The notes under the pieces: generated by a model
Told to the model about the DNA's origin: nothing
Databases searched by the model: none
What the model saw: the letters and a program-made list of their open reading frames with translations, nothing else
Program-made: the position numbers and the translations under genes
Assembly (NCBI RefSeq): GCF_010548375.1
Contig: NZ_JAAGLY010000002.1
Location: 868,001 to 932,000 of the forward strand
Source: Streptomyces sp. SID13726
GTDB taxonomy: Bacteria; Actinomycetota; Actinomycetes; Streptomycetales; Streptomycetaceae
Direction of reading: 5' to 3'
DNA length: 64,000 bases
Shown: positions 33,156 to 41,844 of the stretch, piece by piece
How the letters are laid out: the number at the start of each line of letters is the position of its first letter
How positions within the stretch are numbered: position 1 is the stretch's first letter

Positions 33156-34178
33156 ATGACCCCGATCCGCGCCGAGTCCGACGCCTTCTCCGGGGCGGAG
33201 ACACAGCTCTCCGCGCTGCCCCTGACCGCCTACCGGTCGGCCGTCGCCCTCGACGAGCCCTTCCTCCCGACGGCGCCCCCGGCCACAGCCGCCCAACTGG
33301 ACGCCCACGTCCGCTCAGCGCTGCGCCTGCTCAGCACCGATCCGGCCGTATCCCGGCTCGGACTGCGGTCCGACTCACTGAGGCACCTCGCCGATACCGG
33401 CGCCCCCGCCGACGCCCCCGCCGGCACCTCCGCCGACGCCGCCACGGCCCGTCGCCTCCTGCGGGCCCTGCTGACCGTACGTGATCCCGGTCCGCTGCCG
33501 GAGGGAGCCGACCGGGACCTGGACGCGCTCCTCGGCGGGGAGCGGCAGCTACGCCCCGCCGTCTCGGCACTTGAACTGCCCACGATGGAAGAGGAGTTCC
33601 ACGGAACGGCCTTCCGGTCCCCGGCCGAGGCAGTGCTGTGGCGGGGAGACATCACCACGCTGGCCGCCGACGCCGTGGTCAACGCCGCCAACAGTCAACT
33701 CCTCGGCTGCTTCCGCCCGCTGCACCCGTGCATCGACAACGCGCTGCACAACGCCGCCGGATCTCGCCTGCGCGACGACTGCCACACGATCATCTCGGCG
33801 CGAGGAGCGACTGAACCCACCGGAGCGGCCAAGATCACCCGGGGCTACCACCTGCCTGCCCGTTACGTCCTGCACACCGTCGGCCCTCTCATCCACGGCC
33901 GCCCCCACTCGACCGACGCCCAGGCGCTCGCCTCCTCGTACCGGGCCTGCCTGGACCTGGCCGCCGAGGTGGAGGACATCCGCACCCTCGCCTTCTGCGC
34001 GATCAGCACCGGCGTCTTCGGCTACCCCAAGGAGGAAGCCGCATCGGTCGCACTGCGCACCGTCGCCGACTGGATCGCTGCACATCCCGGACGGTTCGAC
34101 CGCGTGGTGTTCACGGTCTCCGAAGACGCCGACGAACGGGCCTACCGGAACGCCCTCGGCGTGGACGCCCCCGCCTGA
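33156..34178 (+). CDS. Zinc-type macrodomain protein, probable protein-ADP-ribose hydrolase
   Basis: A 340-residue protein with an N-terminal helical extension (1-140) typical of zinc macrodomain proteins and a macrodomain from about residue 150. The ADP-ribose loop reads VLWRGDITTLAADAVVNAAN. The zinc insertion is intact: GCFRPLHPCIDNALH gives C185, H190 and C192. The second loop is FCAISTGVFGYPKEEAA. In staphylococci and streptococci this enzyme removes the ADP-ribose placed by SirTM. Here it is the last gene of the run that begins with a SirTM homologue, 3.4 kb upstream. Confidence 0.88.
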   Translation: MTPIRAESDAFSGAETQLSALPLTAYRSAVALDEPFLPTAPPATAAQLDAHVRSALRLLSTDPAVSRLGLRSDSLRHLADTGAPADAPAGTSADAATARRLLRALLTVRDPGPLPEGADRDLDALLGGERQLRPAVSALELPTMEEEFHGTAFRSPAEAVLWRGDITTLAADAVVNAANSQLLGCFRPLHPCIDNALHNAAGSRLRDDCHTIISARGATEPTGAAKITRGYHLPARYVLHTVGPLIHGRPHSTDAQALASSYRACLDLAAEVEDIRTLAFCAISTGVFGYPKEEAASVALRTVADWIAAHPGRFDRVVFTVSEDADERAYRNALGVDAPA

Positions 34179-34486
34179 CCCGACGCAAGCCCGAAAGCCC
34201 CCGTGGAACCCAATTCGAAACCGGCCAACATTTCGCACACCCCTCTCCCGAGCCCCCCGGGGCGAGGAGACTCGTACACAACAGCCGTTCCCTCGCGCTT
34301 CGTTACTCCCTGTCTCGCACTCGGAGAACAGCCGTCTCCGCCATCGCGGGAAGAGCCGCGAATCAGCAAGTCCAGCTTCAGGTGAGGTCGTTCGGCAGGC
34401 TACGGCGACGAATTGAAACGTTCCAGAACGTGTTCGCGGAACCATCCGGAGCGCAGTGCGCTGTGCTCTGCGAAGGAGGAGGTCTG
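34179..34486. other. 308-base intergenic stretch
   Basis: No gene is supported here. The first half is of moderate G+C with no good frame. The second half holds the palindrome listed at 34418 and the ribosome site GAAGGAGGAGG of the esterase gene. A GC-rich block (GAGCCCCCCGGGGCGAGG, about 34248-34266) might form a short hairpin ending the macrodomain transcript. Confidence 0.5.
34418..34431. promoter_or_regulatory. Palindrome upstream of the carboxylesterase
   Basis: ACGTTC CA GAACGT, a perfect 6+6 inverted repeat lying 56 bases before the esterase start. Flanking GAA and GTTC extend it imperfectly. Candidate operator; the regulator is unknown. Confidence 0.4.
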
Positions 34487-36130
34487 ATGGTGGGCTCGGA
34501 GATGAACCGCAGGGCGGTGATCGGCAGTTCGCTGTCCATGATCGCCGCGATGGGCATGCCGTCCACGGCGCACGCGGGGCCCGCTGGGCGCACGGTCGTG
34601 GCGTCGACCCGTTACGGCAGGGTGCGCGGGAAGCGGGAGGACGGCATCGCCAAGTTCCTCGGCGTGCCGTACGCAACGCCGCCGCTGGGTGAACTCCGGT
34701 TCAGGGCCCCGAAACCGCTCACGAGATGGACCGGCGTACGCGACACGGTGAGCTTTCCCAGCCCGGCGTTCCAGGTGCCGGGCGCAGAGATGGGGCCGGG
34801 CGGCAACGGCCGGATGCCCGAGCCTTCCGAGGACTGCCTCTACCTCAACATCTGGACTCCCGGCGCCGATCGCCGGCGGCGGCCCGTGATGTTCTACAAC
34901 CACGGCGGCGGCTACATGATCGGTTCCGGCTCCGCCACCGGACAGGACGGCACCCACCTGGCGCGGCTCTACGACGTCGTCGTGGTCGAGTCCAACCACC
35001 GGCTGGGCCTGCTGGGTTACCTCTTCCTGGGCGATCTCACCGACGGCGACTACGCGGCCAACCAGGGGATGCTGGACATCCTGGCCGCGCTGCGCTGGAC
35101 CCGGGAGAACATCGAGAACTTCGGCGGCGACCCCGACAACGTCATGGTCTGGGGCGAGAGCGGCGGCGGCGCCAAGACCGCGGCCGTGTACACGATGCCG
35201 GCCGCCGTGCCGCTGTTCCGCAAGGCCTCGATCGAGAGCGCCGCACCGCTGCGCTTCCCCACCCGCGACGGTGCCACCGCCCGGGCCAGACGCACGCTGG
35301 AGTTACTGGGACTGACCACGGCGGACATTCCCCGGCTCCACGACATCCCGGCGGCAAGGCTCCTGGAGATCCAGCAGTCCGAGGCCGCCAACGGCGCCCC
35401 GCCCTGGGGCGACCCCGGCCCCCTCCCCGGCTTCGGCGCCTTCGTCGACGGCACCGTCATCCCACGACACCCCTTCGCCGACGGCGCCGCGCCCTTCTCC
35501 GCGAACAAGCCGCTGATGTGCGGCACTTGCCGCGACGAGACGGTGTTCTTCAGCCTCTTCGGGCCGCCCGACATCTTCAACATCGACGAGGCCGGACTGC
35601 GCTCCAGGCTCAGCAGCACCTACCAGGGCGCCGAACTCGACGAGATCATCCGCACCTTCCATGCCTCGCGGCCCGGTGCGACGCCCGCCCAGCTCTACTT
35701 CGCGATCACCACCTCACCCATCTGGCGCGACGCGATCAAAATCGCGGAGGCCAAACGCGCGCAGCACGCCGCGCCCGTGTTCATGTATCAACTCGCCTAC
35801 CCGAGCCCGACCTTGGTGCCCGGCACCGACTTCCCCATCGGCTCGCCCCACGCGTCGGACATCCCCCTGAAGTTCGCCAACACCGACAAGGACCCCGGCT
35901 CCATCCTCAACTCGGACCAGTCACCGCAACGGCTGGCAACCGCACGGCACATGAGCGAACTGTGGGCCGCCTTCGCCCACACGAGCCGCCCCACGGCGGC
36001 CGGTGTGCCCAGCTGGCCCGCCTACACCCTGCCTGACCGCGCCACGATGTGGCTCGACGCCAGGTGCCGGATCGTCAATGATCCGGACAGGAACGAGAGA
36101 CTGTTCTGGGAGAACCGCAGCCGAGCCTGA
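34487..36130 (+). CDS. Tat-exported type B carboxylesterase
   Basis: A 547-residue alpha/beta hydrolase. The leader MNRRAVIGSSLSMIAAMGM with twin Arg and an Ala-x-Ala cleavage site (STAHAG) indicates Tat export. Type B signatures are present: SEDCLYLNIWTP, oxyanion FYNHGGGY and nucleophile GESGGG with S225. CGTCRDETVFF provides the acidic residue region and SPHASDIPLKFAN the His region. ATG 34487 follows GAAGGAGGAGG. It stands alone between the SirTM block and a WD40 gene; substrate unknown. Confidence 0.9.
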   Translation: MVGSEMNRRAVIGSSLSMIAAMGMPSTAHAGPAGRTVVASTRYGRVRGKREDGIAKFLGVPYATPPLGELRFRAPKPLTRWTGVRDTVSFPSPAFQVPGAEMGPGGNGRMPEPSEDCLYLNIWTPGADRRRRPVMFYNHGGGYMIGSGSATGQDGTHLARLYDVVVVESNHRLGLLGYLFLGDLTDGDYAANQGMLDILAALRWTRENIENFGGDPDNVMVWGESGGGAKTAAVYTMPAAVPLFRKASIESAAPLRFPTRDGATARARRTLELLGLTTADIPRLHDIPAARLLEIQQSEAANGAPPWGDPGPLPGFGAFVDGTVIPRHPFADGAAPFSANKPLMCGTCRDETVFFSLFGPPDIFNIDEAGLRSRLSSTYQGAELDEIIRTFHASRPGATPAQLYFAITTSPIWRDAIKIAEAKRAQHAAPVFMYQLAYPSPTLVPGTDFPIGSPHASDIPLKFANTDKDPGSILNSDQSPQRLATARHMSELWAAFAHTSRPTAAGVPSWPAYTLPDRATMWLDARCRIVNDPDRNERLFWENRSRA

Positions 36131-36229
36131 ACTCGCAGAGCCGCACAGCCGTGTTCTTCGGGGCATGAGGGCGAGCACCGATGCGAAGGGCCAGGGCGCC
36201 GCAGGCGTACTTCGGCGTCCTGTTGCCGG

Positions 36230-37252
36230 TCAGGTGACAGGACCGTGTTCGACCGTGACGGGCACCACGAGCCCGGTCACATCCCATACGCGTACCGTCT
36301 TGTCGTTGCCGCCGGTGACGGCGACGGGCCGGCCATCCACCACCGCCGTAGCCACTCCCCAGACCATGCCCTTGTGACCTTCCAGTTCACCGATCAGCCG
36401 TCCCGCAAGCAGGTCCCACATCCGTACCGCCCCATCCCCACTGCCCACCAGGGCAATAAGACGGCTTCCCACCACCGCTGTCGTCACCGCGCCCACCTCG
36501 GAGTGCACGTCCAGTGTCTCGGCCGCGGGCTGACCGGTGGCCAGGTCCCACACTCGTACCGTCCCGTCAAGGTCCCCGGTGACGGCGACGGCACGACCAC
36601 CGACCACGGCTGTCGCCGCGGCGCGTACCTCGCCGGTGTGACCTGCCAGCGGCTCACCGATCTGCGTCCGGTCGGTCAAATCCCATACGCGTACGGTCTT
36701 GTCGTTGCCGCCGGTGACAGCGACGGGCCGGCCGGCCACCACGGCTGCGGCCACTGCCTCCACCCCGTCGGTGTGACCTGCCAGGGGCTCGCCGAGCTGT
36801 TCCCGGCCGGCCAGGTCCCACAGCCGTACGGCGCCATCGGCGTGCCCCGTGACGGCAACGGGGCGCCCGTCCACCACAGTCGTCGCCGCCGCGCACACGC
36901 CGACGGTGCCTTGATCCAGTGGCTCACCGATATGCCGGCCGGTGGCCAGGTCCCACATCTGGAGGAGGTTGCTGCCGCCGCCGGACAGGGCGACGGGACG
37001 ACCGTCGACCACCGCTGTCGCCACCGACCACACTTCGCCGTCGCGGATCAAGCCGTTGTGGCCCACCAGGGGTCCACCCACCGGTAGGCCGTCGCCAAGG
37101 TCCCAGATGCGGACCGTCTCGTCCTGGCCGCCGGTGACAGCGACGGGCCGACCGTCCACCACGGCGGTGGCCAGCGACCAGACTCCGTGTTCGTGGCCGG
37201 TCAGGGTGAAACGGAGTCGGGAAGGCACATCAGTACGCGGACTACCGGACAT
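36230..37252 (-). CDS. Seven-bladed WD40-repeat protein
   Basis: A 340-residue protein consisting almost entirely of seven WD40 repeats of about 43 residues. Each has VxxVATAVVDGRPVAVTGG-like and TVRVWDL-like halves, so a complete propeller. The near-identical blades (AVVDGRPVAVTGG recurs several times) suggest recent internal duplication or gene conversion. ATG 37252 is chosen: blade 1 starts about 15 residues later and upstream codons carry no repeat. A close relative runs off the right end of the window (63529-64000). Probably a protein-interaction scaffold. Confidence 0.85.
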   Translation of the reverse strand: MSGSPRTDVPSRLRFTLTGHEHGVWSLATAVVDGRPVAVTGGQDETVRIWDLGDGLPVGGPLVGHNGLIRDGEVWSVATAVVDGRPVALSGGGSNLLQMWDLATGRHIGEPLDQGTVGVCAAATTVVDGRPVAVTGHADGAVRLWDLAGREQLGEPLAGHTDGVEAVAAAVVAGRPVAVTGGNDKTVRVWDLTDRTQIGEPLAGHTGEVRAAATAVVGGRAVAVTGDLDGTVRVWDLATGQPAAETLDVHSEVGAVTTAVVGSRLIALVGSGDGAVRMWDLLAGRLIGELEGHKGMVWGVATAVVDGRPVAVTGGNDKTVRVWDVTGLVVPVTVEHGPVT

Positions 37253-37406
37253 GAGCGAGATGATAGAGCTGCCGTTCCTGTGGCCGAGGCTGCCCCAGTC
37301 GTCCGACGCGGCACGAAGCCGCTCCCCGGCTGACTGAAGCACTCGGTCACGCCCCCCCTCGCGAGACGCGTCGGCGCGCGGACCCGTCAGCCCGCGCGCC
37401 GAACGG

Positions 37407-37785
37407 TCAGGCGTCCAGCTGGAGTTGGGCGAGTTCAGTCTCGAGGTCGGCCATGGCCTCGCCGCCCGCCATGAGGTCGGTGACCTCCTCACGGGTGCGC
37501 TCGCCCTTGCAGAAGTCGTCGGCCTTCTGTCCGCGGATCAGGACGGCGAAGTGCTCGCCGACCATCATCGCGTGCCGGACGTTGTGGGTGACCAGGATGA
37601 CCGCGACGCCCTTGGCGCGGGCCTGCATGACGATCCGCAGGACGTGCGCGGCCTCCTTGACGCCGAGGGCGGCCGTAGGCGCGTCCAGGATGAGGACGTT
37701 GGCGCCGAAGCAGACCGCGCGGGCGATGGCCAGGGCCTGGCGCTCGCCGCCGGAGAGGCTGCCCACCAGGCGGTTGGACCCCTCC
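37407..37785 (-). pseudogene. Sugar ABC transporter ATPase, 5'-deleted relic
   Basis: Minus-strand frame retains only the second half of a sugar (xylose/inositol-type) ATPase: signature VGSLSGGERQALAIARAV, Walker B LILDAPTAALG (Glu after Asp replaced), switch ILVTHNVRHAM, and tail to a stop at 37407. Walker A and the N-terminal half are missing; homology ends near 37785 where an isomerase fragment on the other strand begins. An extended open frame reads on to 37955 but has no ATPase similarity there. Confidence 0.8.
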
Positions 37786-38181
37786 CACCTGATGCGGCAG
37801 GGCATGGACGTCATCGCGTCCATCAAGTGGCTGGGCCCGCTGGTCCTCCACGCGGCGGCGAAGGACGCGACGCTCTGCCGGGGCGCCGACATCCGCGGTG
37901 TCCTCGACACCTCCTTCGCCCGTGTGCCCGCCGACGCGGACGGCAAGGTGCCCACGGGCTACGGCTTCTGGTGCAACTCCTGGCCCGAGAACCCGGCCTG
38001 GAAGTTCGTCGCCGTCGGGGCGGGCAGCGAGGTCCCGTTCTGGACCGAGTTCCTGCGGGCCCTCGCGGAGGTCGACCCCGGCATGGCGGTCAACATCGAG
38101 CACGAGGACGCCGCCTACTCCCGGACGGAGGGGCTCGCCCTGGCCGCGAAGAACCTCCACAGCGCGGCGGCTGCTCTGTAA
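37770..38181 (+). pseudogene. Sugar phosphate isomerase/epimerase, 5'-deleted relic
   Basis: Plus-strand frame reads LDPSHLMRQGMDVIASIKWL, HAAAKDATLC, GVLDTSFARVP, FVAVGAGSEVPFWTEFLRAL and NIEHEDAAYSRTEGLALAAK to a stop at 38181. This is the C-terminal third of an AP-endonuclease-2-like TIM barrel (IolE/xylose-isomerase-like). The N-terminal two thirds are absent. Together with the adjacent ATPase relic it marks one deletion that removed the 5' halves of two divergent genes. Confidence 0.8.
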
Positions 38182-38241
38182 CACCCTTGGCGGGGCCCAG
38201 GGGTTCACCCTCCCCGGGCCCCGCAGGGCGCTGCTCGGGAC

Positions 38242-41220
38242 CTACTTCAGATAGGGACCGTCGGCCCCGATCTTCCCGGGTCCGTTCAGCACGTACACCC
38301 GCAGGTTGCCCTTGCCCGGCGCCGCCACGGAGAGGGTGCCGTTGGACACGGTCCTCACGTCACCGGTGACGGCGTCCCGGTAAGTGCCGTTCGGGACACC
38401 GGTGTAGGTGGCGTTTCCGGAGACGGTGACGAGGGCGAAGCTGTCCGTGCTCCCGCTGGTGTAGCGGCGCTTGAACGCCATCGAGCCGCTGATGCCGTCG
38501 GTCGAGTACTGGCCCAGCTGGAGGGCCGGGACGGCACGGCGGATCTGGTTCAGCCGCTGGAGGTGCTTCACGAGCGGCTGCGCCAGGGTGGTGGCCACCT
38601 CGCCGGACGCCGAGTCCGCCGTACCGAACTGCGAGGCGGTGACGGTGCCTTGGAGGTGGTCGCCGTAGTACGCGCGTCCGGTGGAGGCGAGCGGGCAGGT
38701 CGGGCCGCAGTCGATCTGCTTGCCCTTCTGGAACTCGATCTCCGAGCCGTAGTACAGGGTGGGGATGCCGCGGAACGTCCACATCAGGGACATATTCTCG
38801 GCCCAGGCGTCGGTGCCGCCGGTGTAGCGGGTGCTCGACTTGTTGGGGCCGTAGTCGTGGCTGTCGACGTAGACGACGTTGTACGTGGCGTCGTTGACGC
38901 TGTCGTCGGAGTCCTTGCCGTTGCTGTAGGCGTTCTGCGCGTCGCTGAAGTTCATGTGCATGCGCATGTCGATGATGTTCATCCCGGAGAACTGGCTGCG
39001 GTCCGGGGTGTGGTAGCTGTTGCCGTTCAGGAAGGCGTTGGTCGAGGTCGGCTGGTTGCCGGTGCCGAGGTTGTTCTCGTAGGTGAACTGCTCGAGGGCG
39101 GCCGTCTCGTCGTCGGCGCTGTACTCCTTGCGCTCCTTCCAGGTGAAGAACTGCGCGGAGTGGTTCACCGAGCCGCGGTTCCACTTGTCGTTGACGAAGG
39201 CGCCGACCTCGCCGAAGACGAAGAAGTTCTGGGCGGCCGTGGTGCCGAACTTCTGGGTGACGCGGTCGTAGATGGCGGGCAGGAAGCGGCGGTTCCAGGT
39301 GACGCGCGGGATGTGTACGGCCGTATCGACGCGGAAGCCGTCCACGCCCATGTCGATGTACTTGTCGTAGGCGCCGATCAGGTAGTTCTGGACCGGCGTC
39401 GACTCGGTGTCGAAGTCGGCGAGGTCCTCGTGGAGCCAGCAGGAGCGGGAGTCCTCGCCCTCCCAGTTGCCGATCCAGCACTGGTGGTAGTACGCCTTGG
39501 GGAACATGCCCGAAGTGGGGCTCGGCCACTGGCAGTTGTAGAGCGTGTAGCCCTCGGCGCTCTTGCCGCCGGTCGGCTTGCCCCAGTTGACGCAGGTGTT
39601 GCCGGTGGGCTCGGCTGTGGACCACAGGTCGCCGTTGTAGTACGACTTCCCGGACTTGGGCTCGACGGTCAGGCCGTCGTACTCGAAGCCCTCGTTCCTC
39701 TCGTCGTAGTACCAGCTCCACTGGGAGTCGCGGACGCCGTAGACGGTGGGGGTGTACAGGCCCTTGGCGCCCCAGCGGGAGCTGTGGTTGTAGACGACGT
39801 CCTGGTAGATCTTCATGCCCTTGGCGTGGGCCGCGTTGATGAGGTCCTGGTAGGTGGCGCCGACTGACTCCAGGCGCGGGTCGACCTTATAGAAGTCGTA
39901 TCCGTGGTAGCCGTGGTAGTCGTAGTCCGAGCGGTTGAGGACGACCGGGGTGATCCAGACCGCGGAGAAGCCGAGCGCCTTGATGTAGTCGAGCTTCTCG
40001 ACCAGGCCCTTGAAGTCGCCCCGGAACATGGGGTCGTTGTTCGCCGCGTTGCCGGACTTGGTGTGCTGGCTGCCGCCGCGGTCGTTGGAGGTGTCGCCGT
40101 CGTAGAAGCGGGCGGTGAGGACGAAGTAGATGGGGTCCTTGCGGGGGTCCGTGCCGAGCGGGGTGCCTGCGGCGGGTGCGGGGGCCGCGGTGCCGGTGGT
40201 CGCCGTCGCCGCGGCGGAGGCGGGCGAGGTGTTCCCGGCGGCGTCGACCGCCTTCACGGTGTAGGTGTAGGTGGTCTTCTCCTCAAGTCCCGTGTCTGAG
40301 TACACGGTTGAGCCGACGTCCGTGACGACCGTGCCCTTGGTGCCGCCGGTGCGGGTGACCTGGTACTTGGTCACGGCCTTGTTGTCGGTGGCCGCGTCCC
40401 AACTCACCACGATGGACGTGTCGGTGGCGCTCGCGGTGACCTTGGCCGGTGCGGTGGGCGCCTCGGTGTCGGGTGCCTCGGTGGCGCACGGGTCGGTGGC
40501 GCCGGTGGTGACCGCCTTGTCCTTCACGGTCGTCGTGCCGGTCGGGATCGTGTAGTCGGCGCTGTTGTTGTTGTCCCAGACGCCGTTGCCGTTGTTGAAG
40601 GCGGCCTTGAGGGAGGTGGCGGTGCCGATGTCGAGGGTCTTCTTCCACCAGCCGGTGCAAGCTGACTCCATGCCGAGGCCGGGGACGGTGGTCCAGGAGC
40701 CGCCCGTCGGCGCGTAGTGGATGTTGGCCGTGGTCCAGCCGGAGGTGGCGGTCGAGTAGTAGACGGTGGCCTGGTTGCCGCTGCCCGTGCCGGTGTCGGC
40801 GCACGGGTCGCTGTGGGAGATGACGCCGTCCTTGACGGTGATGGTGCCGGTGCCCAGCGCGTAGTTGCTGCCGCCGTTGTTGTCCCAGGTGCCGCTGCCG
40901 TTGTTGAAGGTGGCCTGGAGTCCGGTGGCCGAGCCGAGGTCGACGGTCCTCTTCACCCAGTCCGTGCAGGCGCTCTCCATCAGCGTGCCGGGGACGGTCG
41001 TCCAGGAGCCGCCGTCCGGGGCGTAGTGCAGATAGGTCGACGGCCAGTTCTTGGTCTTCGTGTAGTAGAAGACCGTCGCCGTGTTCGCCGAGTCGGCCAC
41101 CGGCTGAAGGCCGACCTCGGCTTCCGCGCCCGGTGTTGAGGACAGCAGCCCGAACAGTCCGGTCGCCGCCACGAACGCCACGAGGGGGCGTCGTGGCCGG
41201 CGCGGGGGTGCAGATCTCAT
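38242..41220 (-). CDS. Secreted alpha-amylase (GH13) with two CBM25-type modules and FN3
   Basis: A 992-residue secreted enzyme. Signal peptide 1-35 (VAFVAATGLFGLLSS core), two tandem starch-binding modules of CBM25 type (about 46-140 and 148-245; each has YYT/S.KNWP or TSGWTTANIHYAP, GGSWTTVPG, WDNN), a fibronectin III domain (about 255-345), then a GH13 barrel from about 355. Catalytic residues: nucleophile Asp in GFRVDTAVH, acid Glu in FVFGEVG, transition-state Asp in VYVDSHDYG. The C-terminal beta domain ends the protein. It acts outside the cell on raw starch. Upstream DNA carries GAAAGTTC repeats and TTGCAG/TGCAAG elements typical of maltose-regulator (MalR/Reg1) controlled amylase promoters. 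Confidence 0.95.
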   Translation of the reverse strand: MRSAPPRRPRRPLVAFVAATGLFGLLSSTPGAEAEVGLQPVADSANTATVFYYTKTKNWPSTYLHYAPDGGSWTTVPGTLMESACTDWVKRTVDLGSATGLQATFNNGSGTWDNNGGSNYALGTGTITVKDGVISHSDPCADTGTGSGNQATVYYSTATSGWTTANIHYAPTGGSWTTVPGLGMESACTGWWKKTLDIGTATSLKAAFNNGNGVWDNNNSADYTIPTGTTTVKDKAVTTGATDPCATEAPDTEAPTAPAKVTASATDTSIVVSWDAATDNKAVTKYQVTRTGGTKGTVVTDVGSTVYSDTGLEEKTTYTYTVKAVDAAGNTSPASAAATATTGTAAPAPAAGTPLGTDPRKDPIYFVLTARFYDGDTSNDRGGSQHTKSGNAANNDPMFRGDFKGLVEKLDYIKALGFSAVWITPVVLNRSDYDYHGYHGYDFYKVDPRLESVGATYQDLINAAHAKGMKIYQDVVYNHSSRWGAKGLYTPTVYGVRDSQWSWYYDERNEGFEYDGLTVEPKSGKSYYNGDLWSTAEPTGNTCVNWGKPTGGKSAEGYTLYNCQWPSPTSGMFPKAYYHQCWIGNWEGEDSRSCWLHEDLADFDTESTPVQNYLIGAYDKYIDMGVDGFRVDTAVHIPRVTWNRRFLPAIYDRVTQKFGTTAAQNFFVFGEVGAFVNDKWNRGSVNHSAQFFTWKERKEYSADDETAALEQFTYENNLGTGNQPTSTNAFLNGNSYHTPDRSQFSGMNIIDMRMHMNFSDAQNAYSNGKDSDDSVNDATYNVVYVDSHDYGPNKSSTRYTGGTDAWAENMSLMWTFRGIPTLYYGSEIEFQKGKQIDCGPTCPLASTGRAYYGDHLQGTVTASQFGTADSASGEVATTLAQPLVKHLQRLNQIRRAVPALQLGQYSTDGISGSMAFKRRYTSGSTDSFALVTVSGNATYTGVPNGTYRDAVTGDVRTVSNGTLSVAAPGKGNLRVYVLNGPGKIGADGPYLK

Positions 41221-41261
41221 GGCGACTCCAATACGGGGCGTGTCCCGGGTGGTTCGAGCGT

Positions 41262-41302
41262 CCCTGCAAGACCAGCCGGAAAGTTCCTGAAAGTTCTTGC
41301 AG
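41262..41302. promoter_or_regulatory. Direct repeats in the amylase promoter
   Basis: CCTGCAAGACC (from 41263) and two copies of GAAAGTTC ten bases apart (41279-41286, 41289-41296), followed by TTGCAG (41297-41302). The TTGCA/TGCAA elements resemble sites bound by the LacI-type regulator MalR/Reg1 at Streptomyces amylase genes. Binding is inferred. Confidence 0.4.
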
Positions 41303-41353
41303 CGCGGAAGCTACAGGGACATGACAGCCACGTAAAGGGTTCGGAGCCACGCA

Positions 41354-41398
41354 GGGCCCATCCGGACGGGCTGTCGCCGCGTCGTTCCGGATGGGCCC
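41354..41398 (-). terminator. 13-bp stem hairpin terminator
   Basis: GGGCCCATCCGGA (41354-41366) pairs perfectly with TCCGGATGGGCCC (41386-41398) around a 19-base loop. It lies 37 bases past the stop of the hypothetical gene at 41435 and also ahead of the amylase promoter, so it would insulate both. Confidence 0.7.
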
Positions 41399-41434
41399 TC
41401 GCCGCGTCACTCCCGACGTGTCACTCCCGACGTG

Positions 41435-41770
41435 TCACTCCGGGTGCGCCACCGCCGCCTTCTGCAGTTCCACGGCCGCCAGCAGGCTCAGCCCGGGCTC
41501 CGCCTTGCGCAGGGCCTTCACCGCCGCGACCGAGGTGACGTCACCCGTGAAGCCGACGGCGGCCAGCCGGGAGCGGACCCAGCGGGCGCGCAGTTCGGCC
41601 TCGGTGGCGGCGGCGGTGGATTCGACGAGCGCGACGGCCCGCTCCAGTCCCGCGCGTTCCTCGGGCGAGGCCTCGGCCAGCGCCTGCCGCAGGGTCGCCG
41701 TGACCACGTCCGCGTCCCGGATCGTCAGCACGTAGTCGTTCTTCTTGTTCAGTCCCATGATTCCTGGCAT
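41435..41770 (-). CDS. Small hypothetical helical protein
   Basis: A protein of 111 residues (107 if ATG 41758 is used) that I do not recognise. It is helical and Ala/Glu/Arg-rich: ADVVTATLRQALAEASPEER, ALVESTAAATEAELRARWVR, VAAVKALRKAEPGLSLLAAV. No signal or membrane span. AGGA eight bases before ATG 41770 favours that start. It sits between a terminator and a TetR gene. Confidence 0.6.
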   Translation of the reverse strand: MPGIMGLNKKNDYVLTIRDADVVTATLRQALAEASPEERAGLERAVALVESTAAATEAELRARWVRSRLAAVGFTGDVTSVAAVKALRKAEPGLSLLAAVELQKAAVAHPE

Positions 41771-41844
41771 GCGAGCCATCCTGACGTGCATGTTCTTTGC
41801 ACGCCAACCGACTTGAGCCAGCTCAGAGGCTCGGCCCCAAGACC

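Noticed and set aside
37793..37955. Extension of the ATPase relic to a start at 37955
   Set aside because: Beyond 37785 the frame is antisense to the isomerase fragment and has no ATPase similarity, so the apparent start is accidental.
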